DNA from: Ophioderma brevispina
Taxonomy: Eukaryota; Echinodermata; Ophiuroidea; Amphilepidida; Ophiodermatidae
Direction: 5' to 3'
NCBI GenBank assembly: GCA_023653785.1
Contig: JAMKCH010035170.1
Coordinates: 186,001 to 250,000 of the forward strand
DNA length: 64,000 nt
The position numbers and the translations under genes were made by a program. This document shows positions 21,941 to 32,619 of this stretch, in pieces (position 1 is the first letter of the stretch; each line of letters opens with the position of its first letter). The notes beneath the pieces are model-generated. The model ran no database searches. It had not been told where the DNA came from and worked only from the letters and a program-made list of their open reading frames with translations.

Positions 21941-23690
21941 GGTAAAGGCGTCAATGTTCTGCAACTGAATGTTGAAGGTTTCACCAATGCCAAATTGAAC
22001 ATCATTGGGCAACTAGCTTATACCAACAAGGCTGGTATCATCTTATAATACTTCAGGAAACACACTGCCAGTCAGACGGGAAATTAGTGCTTCAAGATTT
22101 CTGCCTAGCCGATTTTATTCCTATAGTAGCCATCAAGGCCTGGCAACCTTTGTGAAGAAAGATATTCGGTGGTCTTTGGAAGCCTTTTACCCACAGAGTC
22201 CATGCTGGAATGGCTTGCCGTCAAGATCCAATATACCAGCATCATGATCATAGTAAACATTTACAAGCCCCGACGGGTTCACCTGGCCGATGTCACCCTG
22301 CTGTGTTTCAAAGCGCCACGCCTGTATGCAGGAGACTTTAATTGCCAACATACGGACTGGGATACGCCAGACTAGGTCACCAGATGGATATGTCTCAACA
22401 ACTGGGCCTCCGCGAAGGACCTACCCATTCTGTACAACCCGAAGGAACCTGATAGCTTCCACTCAGGACGATGGAATACAGGTTCAAACCCGACCTCGCC
22501 TTCCCAAGTACCACCAATGACAACCGGACTCCTTTCCAACGAGTCCTAGAGAGGTTTCCTAGATCACAGCGCAGACCCTCTCTCATTACACCATCATCCA
22601 TTCATCAATAAGCAAACCAGTAAAGCGCCGAAATTTTCACATGGCTGATTGGGTGAAGTTTGAACAACTGAAAAATAAAGGGGCCCAAGCCTGGCCTTCG
22701 GCACCCAAACAGCGAGAAACTGGGTGTGTCTTACAATGCCTACTGCAACCTACTCATTAACACAGCTAAATAGTAAATCCCACACGGATTCTAGAAGAGT
22801 TACATCCCGTGCTGGGACGATGAAAGTCAGGCTTATTACGATAACCCCACGGATATGAAACAGGAGCGAGGAATTTACAATCAAACTGCCTTTACTCTGC
22901 CTGACACGCCTATGGAGAAGCGTCAGGAACGTAGACGAAACTGTGAGGCAATTGACTCTCACTCACTCCAGTCGCCCAAAGTGGTCACAACCGTCAAGAA
23001 GGCAGGTCTACTTATCTCGGACAGCTGGAATGAACCAATGTAATTGCATCACAGTTGATCCAGAATAGCCGATTTAAAAAAACCGTGCTCCCTCGGATGG
23101 GGAGCTCAGGATCGAAGCTGCCAGGCCTCTGGAGTTAGACGGTCAGATGTGGACCACTCCGGCCCTCTACATAGAGGAAATGCTTCAGCCCAAAACTCCT
23201 GAAAGCAGCAGGCTCACTGGACCCGATGCATTCATCCTGAGTTTCCTACTTCATGATGGCAACAAAGTCACTTATGGTTTCGTTATCGTCTGCATCCTCT
23301 ATCAAAATTTGCCAACATGCGAAGATGGCGCAGGGCAACCTGTGATTGCGCTTTCAAAGCCTACCAAAACCGAAGGAAATCCCAGAGAGCTATCGGTCAA
23401 TCTCCCTGATGTGCATTCCATACAAGCTTCTGCGAACATTTGATACATGCAAGAGGTTCAATCCCATCAGACCATCCAGCGACCCACGAGCAGACCGGCT
23501 TGCGCCGGGAAGGTCAATGTGGATCAGGTCGCTACTCATCAGGACATCGAGGACTCCTTGAGAAACAAGAGAAGGGCAGGGTGTTTTCGTAGATCCCAGG
23601 GCTCCTATGACACCGTTGGCCCAACTAAGATATATAGTCATTATCGTTGTGGCATACGACAAGAAGACGAAGAAGATTACAGACAGTGTA
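21941..23690 (+). pseudogene. LINE remnant: APE endonuclease and RT
   Basis: A degenerate non-LTR retrotransposon ORF2 in several frames. The endonuclease part starts VNVLQLNVEGFTNAK (about 21950), continues ILQETHC (about 22045-22065) with the catalytic glutamate context QETH, and contains LYAGDFNCQHTDW (about 22323-22362), the conserved GDFN motif. A linker follows. The RT part contains TGPDAFI (about 23218-23236), YRSISLMCIPYKLLRTF (about 23388-23440), LAPGRSM for the usual GFRPGRS, DQVATHQDIEDS and SYDTV (about 23604-23620). The YADD region and everything downstream are missing: the sequence runs into the hairpin array at 23838. The residues resemble jockey- or CR1-like elements annotated in marine animals, but the clade is a guess. 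Multiple stops rule out activity. Confidence 0.85.
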
Positions 23691-23837
23691 AGTGTTCACT
23701 AATGCATGCATTTTTGAGAGAGGTTTTCTAGTATTCGTATGCATAGCCAGAAGACACAAAGTCGCATGTTCATGCAAGACACTTCTGCATCGCGAAATGC
23801 AGTGCGTATCATTCACTTTAAGCTTACTTCTATATAT

Positions 23838-24930
23838 GTTGTCTCATATGCAGGCAATTTAGCTTGCTTCTTCAAATGGAGATACAACATATGGTCAGAA
23901 TTATTATGTTGTGTCTCCATATACAGACAATTTTAGCTTACTTGTTCAAATGGAGACACAACATAAATTATACCCCGAAGATTGTCTCCATATGCAGACA
24001 ATTTAGCTTGTTCTTTCAAATGGAGACACAACATATTACCAGAATTATTATGTTGCCTCCATATACAGACACTTTTAACTTACTTCTTCAAATGGAGATA
24101 CAACATAAATTGTGCCCCGGAGATATATGTTGTCTCCATATGCAGACAATTTAGCTTGCTTCTTCAAATGGAGACACAACATATGACCAGAATTATTATG
24201 TCGTGTCTCCATATACAGACACTTTTATAGCTCGATTCTCCAAATGGAGACACAACATATGACCAGAATTATTATGTTGTGTCTCCATATACAGACACTT
24301 TTATAGCTCGATTGTCCAAATGGAGACACAACATATGGCCAGAATTATTATGTTGTGTCTCCATATAGACACTTTTATAGCTCGATTTTTCAAATGGCGA
24401 CACAACATATGGCTAGAATTATTATGTTGTGTCTCCATTATAACGGACACTTTTATAGCTCGATTTTTATATGGAGATACAACAGTGGCCAGAATATTAT
24501 GTGTATTCGCCCTTATTACAGACCACTTTCATTAGCTCGATTCTTCAAATGGAAGGAACAACATATGACCGGAATTTTTATGTTGTTCTTCCAGATAAGA
24601 CACTTTTATAGCTCGCTTCTTCAAATGGAGACACCACATACTGTATGGCTCTAGAATACAAATACATATTTGGCTATAATATTATGTTGGTATCCATTAC
24701 AGACACTTTATTAGCTCGGATTCTTCAAAGGGAAATACAACATATGGCTAGAATTATTATGTTGTGTCTCCATATATAGACACTTTTTAGCTCGATTCTT
24801 CAAATGGAGACAGAGCATTGTTTAAGCTTGTGTGTAATCTATATATAAAGACACTTAAGGTCGCTCTTAAAATGGAGACCAACTTGTCCAGGACATATAC
24901 GAGTATGTTGTATCTCCATTTACAACACTT
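23838..24930. repeat. 76-bp hairpin satellite array A (13-14 units)
   Basis: A tandem array with a period of about 76 bp in the best part (24230-24430). Each unit contains ATGTTGTGTCTCCAT and its exact complement ATGGAGACACAACAT, separated by about 31 bp that include GACACTTTTATAGCTCGATT, so every unit can form a 15-bp stem. Units before about 24230 carry a variant spacer with GACAATTTTAGCTTACTTC. Units after about 24440 decay through indels. The many short open frames in this region are repeats of one another and are not genes. A shorter array of the second type lies at 29595-30110. Confidence 0.9.
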
Positions 24931-25359
24931 TAACCCGCTTCAACGAGTTCAAGTTTGAGTAAAGATCTTTTTTGAGACTTCATGTTAGATGGGCTTACGG
25001 AGGCAGATCTGTTTTACGATGTCTCGTCTTTCGTATCTTACATCACCGTCTCTATTAAAGCACAGTTAGCATGCAGTCTTCTTTCCTATTATTGAAGACA
25101 GTTTAAATGCAAGCCAATGGATAAAGACCATACTTTTAAAGAAAGTGTTATAGCCGTCGACAGATATCGTTTATTCCTCAACGCAAACATAAGCTAAAGA
25201 CACATCTTCAAGAAAGACATCATAATAGGTACAATGTAGAGCGTCTGTTTTTTTAACCTTTCAAACTCTGATACATTCTGTATTATTAACACATAATCAG
25301 TAGTTGTTTAGATGGGTTCTCAAAAGACTGTAGGTCATTTGCAAAGCCCTATCAAAAAC

Positions 25360-25460
25360 CAACTGGCCTAGGACTAGGCTTGTTTGGACTCATTTGAATG
25401 CATTTGTCATCTGATTGCTAATATGGCCATGAAGAAATGCATTATTTTTAATTTTATTGG
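25360..25460. repeat. ATGCAT/CTAGTCTTAG dispersed repeat, inverted copy
   Basis: GGACTAGGCTTGTTTGGACT, then CATTTGAATGCATTTGTCA and ATGCATTATTTTTAATTT, is the reverse orientation of the block at 36180-36260. The unit B counterpart is at 30690-30790. Confidence 0.55.
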
Positions 25461-26360
25461 AAGAAAAAAGATCTCTGGGCGGGACTATATAACAGGAGCA
25501 AAGGGAATCATATTGGACACAGTTGTTCTAATGTTATAGCCTTTAATTTGATAACCTCTTGTTTCCATAATGCAGGACTATTATATTTGTGGTCAGGTCT
25601 GTGTTAACTAGCAATTTGCCAATAGGATTGACAAAAATCTAGGTCTAAGCAGAATTCAAAACCCCTGTTGAAACCGCAACAATATCGCCTTCAGGGACTT
25701 AGTTTGGGTACTCCTAGTTTCGTTTCTTTGCTTTGTCCACTATCCTTTGTAAACAGAAGAAAACGGTGTTAGTATGACACCAACAGTGCACGCGGGTCCT
25801 CTCTAATAACATCAACACAAGGTTACTTTTGGCAGTTTGTTTTTTGTAATTAGCCGACCGAGCTAATATTTTGCCTAGGAAAAAAAAAAAAGTGAAAAAT
25901 GTTTAGAAAGAACGAGAGGAGTTTGATCTCGAGGAAGAAATGTTGCTTACGGCACAGCAGCTATTGTGTTCTACCAGTTCTACACTATGTTTGATCATTT
26001 TATACGCTTGCATGTCATGTCAATCAGGTCTTTCATTCGTACTAAAGAATTCACTGGCGTTGAAAAATGTGTCTAAACATGTAACGTATAGTGTAGTATA
26101 GATATGGGGCTGAGCTATAGTCAACAAGCTATTCAAACTCTTTCACCCCGCAGCCACTACGGACTACTTTCCCATCCTCTTCTTCACTGTCATCGATAGG
26201 CCAAAACACGGAACTTTATTTTCAGTCGCGCTTATAAAAAAGAGTCTTTCAGGTTATAAGTGTGGATTTTTGCTGCGGGGAAGAAGAGAATTAAGACAGT
26301 TGGAGGATAAAGGAGAATGAGAATAGCATAAAGGGGCGCGTCAACAGAAAAGGCACGTTT

Positions 26361-27101
26361 TATAGTGGATTTTTATCTGTCAGTCATTAAAAGTTTTCGG
26401 GACGTGTCGACGCTTCCATTTGTTCTGAGAGGTTACAGGCTTACCCCAATACAATTACAATGGAAATTCGCATGTCCAAGATACTGGATCAGATAAGGCC
26501 ATATTAAAAAATGTCCCTTTTCTCACGAAGCCAATGAGACAAGGGCAAAATGCACTGCATAAATCCAAACACTAAACTTAGAAAAATCTGAAGCATCAAC
26601 AATAGAAAATGTATGCAATAAGTATTTACTAACCAAAGTTCTTTTACGTCAATAAGGAATTATTAAAAATATGATACGTTTACATTATTTCTTGCTAGGA
26701 AATTATCCAATGCAGCCAATCATTTATTAGATAAGAGATTTTAGAGTTTTGGTCAGTCAGGAAAAACTACAATATCTACGTTGCCTAATCCTCTCTTCAC
26801 AAAGCCTTGGATGTTCAGGACACTTTATCGTTCTTTGATTGCACTCCAAACAAAAGGAATCGATTAGCGTGTCTCAAACTTTACGACAATCGTTAAATTC
26901 AATCTGGTTGAAGCCTTTATAAATTCTATCAAAAAAGTTACATGTACATTTTTGAGGGTTAAAGCATCTTAATTGTGGGAACAAAGTTTAGCATTTCAGC
27001 TGTTATACGGTTCCTTTTAGTTTGTGGTTAACCCATACCCTCGCATTAATTCTTACCATCGACAAGATGCGTTTACTGACAGGAAGAAAAAATCAGACTT
27101 A
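26361..27101. mobile_element. TIR element inserted in unit A, copy 1
   Basis: A 741-bp non-coding element. The ends are TATAGTGGATTTTTATCTGT on the left and the complement of TAAGTCTGATTTTTTCTTCC on the right, both followed inward by CTGTCAGT. A second copy lies at 27323-28055. Unit B of the segmental duplication lacks this sequence at the matching place (about 31680-31710), which gives an empty-site comparison. Confidence 0.7.
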
Positions 27102-27322
27102 AACACTCTTACCCGGAGGGACGGATGTCGCTAAAGATTATGCAGCATGGTGCGATTATTTTAAATGAAAGAACAAATTGTATTACGTATGTAGCGTGGC
27201 AAGCACGGCCCCCAAGGTACAGAAGGATGTCTTTTATGCGTCGATTTGCATAAGTACAAGAATTGGGCATAATATAACAGAACACATACAACACCGCAGC
27301 ATTTCCCGGCAGGTGCGCCCAA

Positions 27323-28055
27323 TATAGTCGGATTTTTTATTACTGTCAGTTCATAACAGTGTGGTGAGTTTTCGACGATTCCATTCGTTCTGAGAGGTTT
27401 ATGCTTTACCAAATCAATACAATAGAAATTAGATTGTTGCTACTGCTACGAGACCGGAATCAGATTAAGGCCACAATAAAAAAAATGTCCCTTTTCTCAC
27501 GAAGCCAAATCCATACAAGGCAAAATGCACTGAAATTTCCAGACACCAAACCTTGAACAAACTCTGAAGCAGTCAACATAAAATGATATGAATAAGTAAT
27601 TATAACTACAAAAGTTCTTTTAGTCACTAAGGAATATTAGAATCTGATTTATTTACATTTATTAGTCTTTTTCCATGAATTGATCCAATTGGCCAATAAT
27701 TTTATAAGTACTTTAAGAAGTTTGGTATCATAACAACTACACTATCTAAGTGGCCCAATCTCTTCACACATGCCTTGATGTTCATGACACTTTATTCCGT
27801 TTTTGATTGCACCAAACAAAGGAATCAATAGAGTTGTCTAAGGACTTTTACACAATCTATTCAATTGAATCTGGTAAGCAACTTTGATAAATTCGATACA
27901 AACACGTTTCAGTATAATGGGTTTTTTTAAAGCATCTTAATCTGTGTGAAACAAAGTTGAGATTTCAGCTGTTTTGTTATATACGGCTTTTTAGTTTTGA
28001 TCTCAACAAATCCGACACATATGCGTTACTGACAGGAATAAACAATCATACTATA
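27323..28055. mobile_element. TIR element inserted in unit A, copy 2
   Basis: A 733-bp relative of the element at 26361-27101, sharing TGTTCTGAGAGGTT, ATGTCCCTTTTCTCACGAAG, GGCAAAATGCACTG and TTTCAGCTGTT in order. The ends are TATAGTCGGATTTTTTATTA and the complement of TATAGTATGATTGTTTATTC, with inner CTGTCAGT. Unit B lacks it at about 31910. Confidence 0.7.
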
Positions 28056-28834
28056 ACCGTTTATACGCCAACGCGCCCGTGTGGTTGGACACATCAGCCA
28101 GACAAAAGTAAAAAAACTAAGGACTAGCTTAATAGTACCAAAACTCACAAGTGTTTACGAGTAGTCATCTTTTCTTAGCGCCATTAGCTAGGGTTGTATT
28201 TGGCAAAGCCGTTGTCTGATTAGTCACGAAGTGCTGGAGGACGACAAAAAGACTATGTCTCAAAACCAAGGAGTTCCATTTTCAAACCCTGACTATAGTT
28301 ATTTAAAACACTCACTGAGAATATATACTCATACACAGTTTCCAAAAAAAATTAAGTCCTCATCTCACACGGACAATTTTGTTGCATAACTTAACTTAAA
28401 ACTGGATGATTGGGAAAATTAAATTAATCAAGTTTTGATGAGCGAGGGAGAGGAAACATTGGGTCTACCAACATAAGTTGTCGCTTTTCAAAAAACACTT
28501 TTGGCATCAACAAACCACACGCCGTTTTTCCAAAAAAAATGGGTTTAGAAAAAGTGACACGTTGCCGTTTATGCAAAGGTCTAAAGTCGACAAATTATAA
28601 ATTTACAAAAACGATTAATTTTTTAATTTCTTTATATTCATTGCGGTTCATTGTAGAGCTAGTTGAATTGTTTTTGAAAAACTCTTCAGACTGACTTAGC
28701 AGGGGTGGAGAAAAAACAATTGTGGGAAGCTGTGAGCTCGCCTCTGAAAATGACTATTATAAAATTAAGGAAATAATGCCATGTGTGAGTAAATGATCTG
28801 ATTCTTCTATCGTATCCAAACAAGTGGTTCTCAT

Positions 28835-29590
28835 TTATGGTCTGCCAGAGATGGGTAATGTATGGGTGGTTCACTGAACTCCGCTAGGTCCTTGACTGTG
28901 CATTGTTGCTCCATTCACAGTGGGCAGACCAAGAGATGTTCCATTGTCTGTGATTCTGTCCCACAACCACAGGTTCCTGATATCGTTACGGTAACCCCAC
29001 TTCGCAAGGAAACTTTAGATCAACCGATTTCGGTTCTCAATCTGTTAAGACATCGCCAGGACGATACTCACCAGGATGCAATAACTCTAGATGTTATGTG
29101 GTTAATAGCAAGTATTTCTTTTCCACAAGGCGACTCTCGTAACCTTCTTAGGGCTTATTTTCAGGGGGTTGGGACTTTGCTAGAAAATCTCTCTGGATTT
29201 TAGGGGGTTAGCAGCAGGTCTTGTTGGACATAGGGACGCTTCACATTGAGTACTGGCAGCTACGCTCTTGCATGCTCGCTACAATGCAGAGTGCCTGTTG
29301 GTGGAGCCAATTCCTGATAGGATAGTTTTTCGATCGAGTTCTCCGATGGAGTTGGGCGACGATATCTCCTGTGATAAGCCGGCAGGAGGCATTTAACGCT
29401 GGATCATGCTTGCGTATTGGATTGGGATTTGCCACCATATAGGTGGTTTTCCTCCACTAAGGAGTGAGTTCATCCCAAAGCTTTGGAGGGGTCTCTCTTC
29501 GACACTGTGAAGTCTGCATCTTGTGCGCTAATTCCACGATCGTCTGCATAGATTTTAAAAGAAAGGTTCCTGCACTCCAGATATACTACC
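28835..29590 (-). pseudogene. LINE ORF2 3' fragment (unit A)
   Basis: On the minus strand the part at 28850-29050 translates, with frame changes, to the C-terminal zinc-knuckle-like tail seen more clearly at 38930-39200 (TMEHPLACPLLEQQCT, DLAEFSEAARRC). The upstream part to 29590 matches 33060-33660 of the longer LINE copy. It is cut where the next hairpin array begins, so the segmental duplication breakpoint lies inside the LINE. Confidence 0.75.
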
Positions 29591-29594
29591 CCTT

Positions 29595-30110
29595 TAATAG
29601 CTAGACTCTTCAAATGGAGGACACAACCGTATGGCCAGAATGATGTCGGTCTCCAGATACAGACACTTTTATAGCTCGATTCTTCAAAATGAGACACAAA
29701 AAATGGCCAGAATTATTATGTTTGTGTTCCATATAATGCAGTCCAGTTATGGCGCGATTCTTCAAATGGAGACACAACTATTACCAGAATTATTATGTTG
29801 TGTCTCCATATAGACACTTTTATAGCTCGATTCTTCAAATGGAGACACAACATATGGCTCGAACTATTATGTTGGGTCTCACATATACATACACTTTTAT
29901 AGCTCGATTCTCCAACTGGAGCACCAACATATGCCGAATATTTATGTTGTTGTCTCCATCTACCGACACTTTTATTAGTCGCTTCTTCACAGGGGCCACA
30001 CATTATGGCTTCTCGATTATTATTTTGTGTCTATATCCATTATAGACACTTTTAAAGCTCGATTCTTCAAATGGAGACACAGCATCTGTTCAGATATGTT
30101 GTATCAATCT
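29595..30110. repeat. 76-bp hairpin satellite array B (about 7 units)
   Basis: Same unit type as 24230-24930: CAAATGGAGACACAACATAT and ATGTTGTGTCTCCATATA around GACACTTTTATAGCTCGATT. The variant spacer of the first third of array A is absent here. Indels are frequent at both edges. Confidence 0.9.
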
Positions 30111-30170
30111 TATCTATATATATATATATATTATATATATATATATATATTAAGCTATATATATATATAG
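30110..30170. repeat. (AT)n microsatellite
   Basis: About 60 bp of nearly pure TA dinucleotides with an AGCT interruption. The unit A equivalent near 24838 has only ATATATA. Confidence 0.9.
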
Positions 30171-30179
30171 ACACTTAAG

Positions 30180-32610
30180 CTCGCTTCCAAATGAAGACCA
30201 AACCTCTGTTCCAGACATATCGGAGTATGTTGTATTCCATTTACAACCACTTTTAACCCGACTTCAACGATTTCAAGTTTTGAGAAAGATATTTTTGTAC
30301 TTAAATGTTAGGACTTGGGTACGGAGGACAGAAATGTTTTACGAATTTGTCTCGTATTTCTGTATCTACATCACGTCTCTATGTAAAGCCTAGTTAGCAT
30401 GCAGTCATCTTTCCTATGAAGGGGACACGGTAAATGCAAGCCAATGGAATAAAGACACTACGTTTAAAGAAAGTATCTCACTGTCGACAGATCTGCGATT
30501 ATCTCCAACGTCAAACAGTAGCTAAAAGTACCCATTTCAGAGAGATATCATAATAGGTGACACATGTAGAGCTCCTTGGTGTTTTTACCCTTCCAACTCT
30601 CAACTCTGATACATTCTGTAATTATAACACATAAATCATAGTTTTGAGATTGGTTCCCAAGACTGTAGGTCATTTGGCAAGCATCTCAAAACCACTGCTA
30701 TGAACTCGGCTTTTATACTCGTTTGAATGGTTTTTTCGTTCTGTTGCTAAGTGGCCATAAATGCATTATTTTTAATTTTTTTGGAAGAAAAAGACTCTGG
30801 CGACTGACACAGGATCCAAATGTGATCATATTGGCAATTTGGTTCCTAATGTTTAGCCTTTAAATTTGTAACATCTTTTGTTTCCATAATGCAGACTATA
30901 TATTTGTGGTCAGGTCTGTAACCTAGAAAATTGCCAATAGGATGACAAACTCTAAGGTCTAAGCGGAATTCAAACCCTGTTGACTACCACACAAATATCG
31001 TCGGGACTTAGTTTGGGGCTTAGTTTTTTTCTTTTGCTTTGTGGCTTCACCGTGCTTTGTAAACCAGAACAAACGGTGTTATGATGACACAACAGTGCAC
31101 TGGTCCTCTATAACAATCAAAAGTGTTACTTTTGGACAATGTAGTTAGGCCTGAAACGCGACTAATTGTTTAGCTTTAGAAAAAAAGTGAAAATGCTATA
31201 GAAAGAACGGAGGGAGTTTGATATCGGGAGATAAATATTGCTTAACGGCAGCTATTGTTGTTATAGAAAACCATTTTCTACAACTATTGGTTTGATCATT
31301 TTATCGTTTTGCATGTCGATGTTGTCCATCACGTCTTCAGTCCGTACTAAAGAAATTCCCACTGGCGTGAAAATTGTCTAACAGTAACGTATATATAGTA
31401 TAGATAATGGGGCTGAGCTATAATATTCCAACAACTATTCAACTCTTTCACACCCAAACCCCACGCACCACCTTTCACCCCTCAGCCACTAACTACGACT
31501 ACTTCCCATCCCTCGTCCTCACGGTCTACGATAGGCAAAACCCCGACTTAATTCTCAGTCTCGCTATAAAAAAAGAGTCTTGCATTTATACGTGTGATTT
31601 TTGCTGCGGTTGGAAAGAATAATAAACGTTGTGAGATAAAGGAGAAGAGAATAGCATCAGGGTGCGAGTCACAAGAAATGCGGTAACTACTCTTTAACCT
31701 TCTGTACTGTATGTCGCTAAAGATTATGACGATTGGTGCTGAGTAAAAAGGTACATGACAATTGTATACGTATGTAGCTTGGCACGTACGGCCCAAGGTG
31801 TCGGAGGAAGTTCTTTTAAGCAGTCGATTGGCATACGTACACTGACTTGGGCATTAACTTATAACAGACACTACAACACCGCAAGCATTCCCGGCAGGTG
31901 AGCCCAATTACCCTAGCGCAACAGCGCCGTGTGTGAAACCAACCGCACGACAAAAATAAAAACTCAGGACTAAGCTTAATAGCTCTGTCACAACTCACCT
32001 TAGTGTCTTACAGTGTCTACCTTCTTCCTAGACGCCATAGCCTAGGGTTTTTATTTATAGCAACGCCGTTTTGCTTGCGTCGACGTGCTGAGACGACAAA
32101 AGATATGTCTCAAAAACAGGATTACATTCTGCAAATCTGCTTATAGTATATCAGCACTCACTGAGACTATAATTACTCTACACAGTTTCCAAAAATTAAG
32201 GTCCCACCCCACGGACATTTTGTTGCATAACTTAACTTAAAACTGGATGATTGGAAAATTAAAATCAAAACACTTTTGCACTTTTGCATCAACACCCACT
32301 CACCTTTCTCCAATAATATGTTTTTAGAAAAAAATGACACTTTGCCGTATTCAAGTCTAAAGTCAAGAAGTATAAAATTACAACAAATACCCACCAGGAT
32401 TTCATTTCATTTCTTTATATTCATTGCGGTTTTATTGCTAGAGCCTATGTTAAATGTTTTTTTGAAAAACCCTTTCAGACTGACTTAGCAGTGGTGGTAG
32501 AAATGTGGGGATGTGGAAGCTTGGCCCTCCTGAAAACTGAGCTATTTAAAGTGAGGAAACAATTTCCATGTGTGCGTAAATGCTGCCTGATTCTTCTTAT
32601 ATCGTATCCA
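30180..32610. repeat. Segmental duplication spacer, unit B
   Basis: Counterpart of 24931-28834 without the two TIR-element insertions. Its divergence from unit A is dominated by one- and two-base insertions and deletions, many in homopolymers, rather than substitutions. No gene is visible. Confidence 0.85.
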
Positions 32611-32619
32611 CAAGTGGTG

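Larger units (their letters stand above)
24931..28834. repeat. Segmental duplication spacer, unit A
   Basis: This 3.9 kb aligns along its length with 30180-32610 but with many indels. Shared landmarks in order are TAGCATGCAGTC, CAAGCCAATGGA, GATACATTCTGT, CATAATGCAG, ATTTGTGGTCAGGTCTGT, ATGGGGCTGAGCTATA, GATGTCGCTAAAGATTATG, CCCGGCAGGTG, ACTTAACTTAAAACTGGATGATTGG and GACTGACTTAGCAG. No gene is visible. It is longer than unit B mainly because of two insertions at 26361-27101 and 27323-28055. Confidence 0.85.

Noticed and set aside
23864..24654. Repeated open frames with METQHM and CCLHIQT-type peptides
   Set aside because: They arise from the 76-bp satellite read in successive frames and have no start or coding context.
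23838..24930. CRISPR-like regular array of palindromic repeats
   Set aside because: The sequence is animal DNA, the spacers are repeats of each other rather than unique, and no cas genes exist. It is a tandem satellite.
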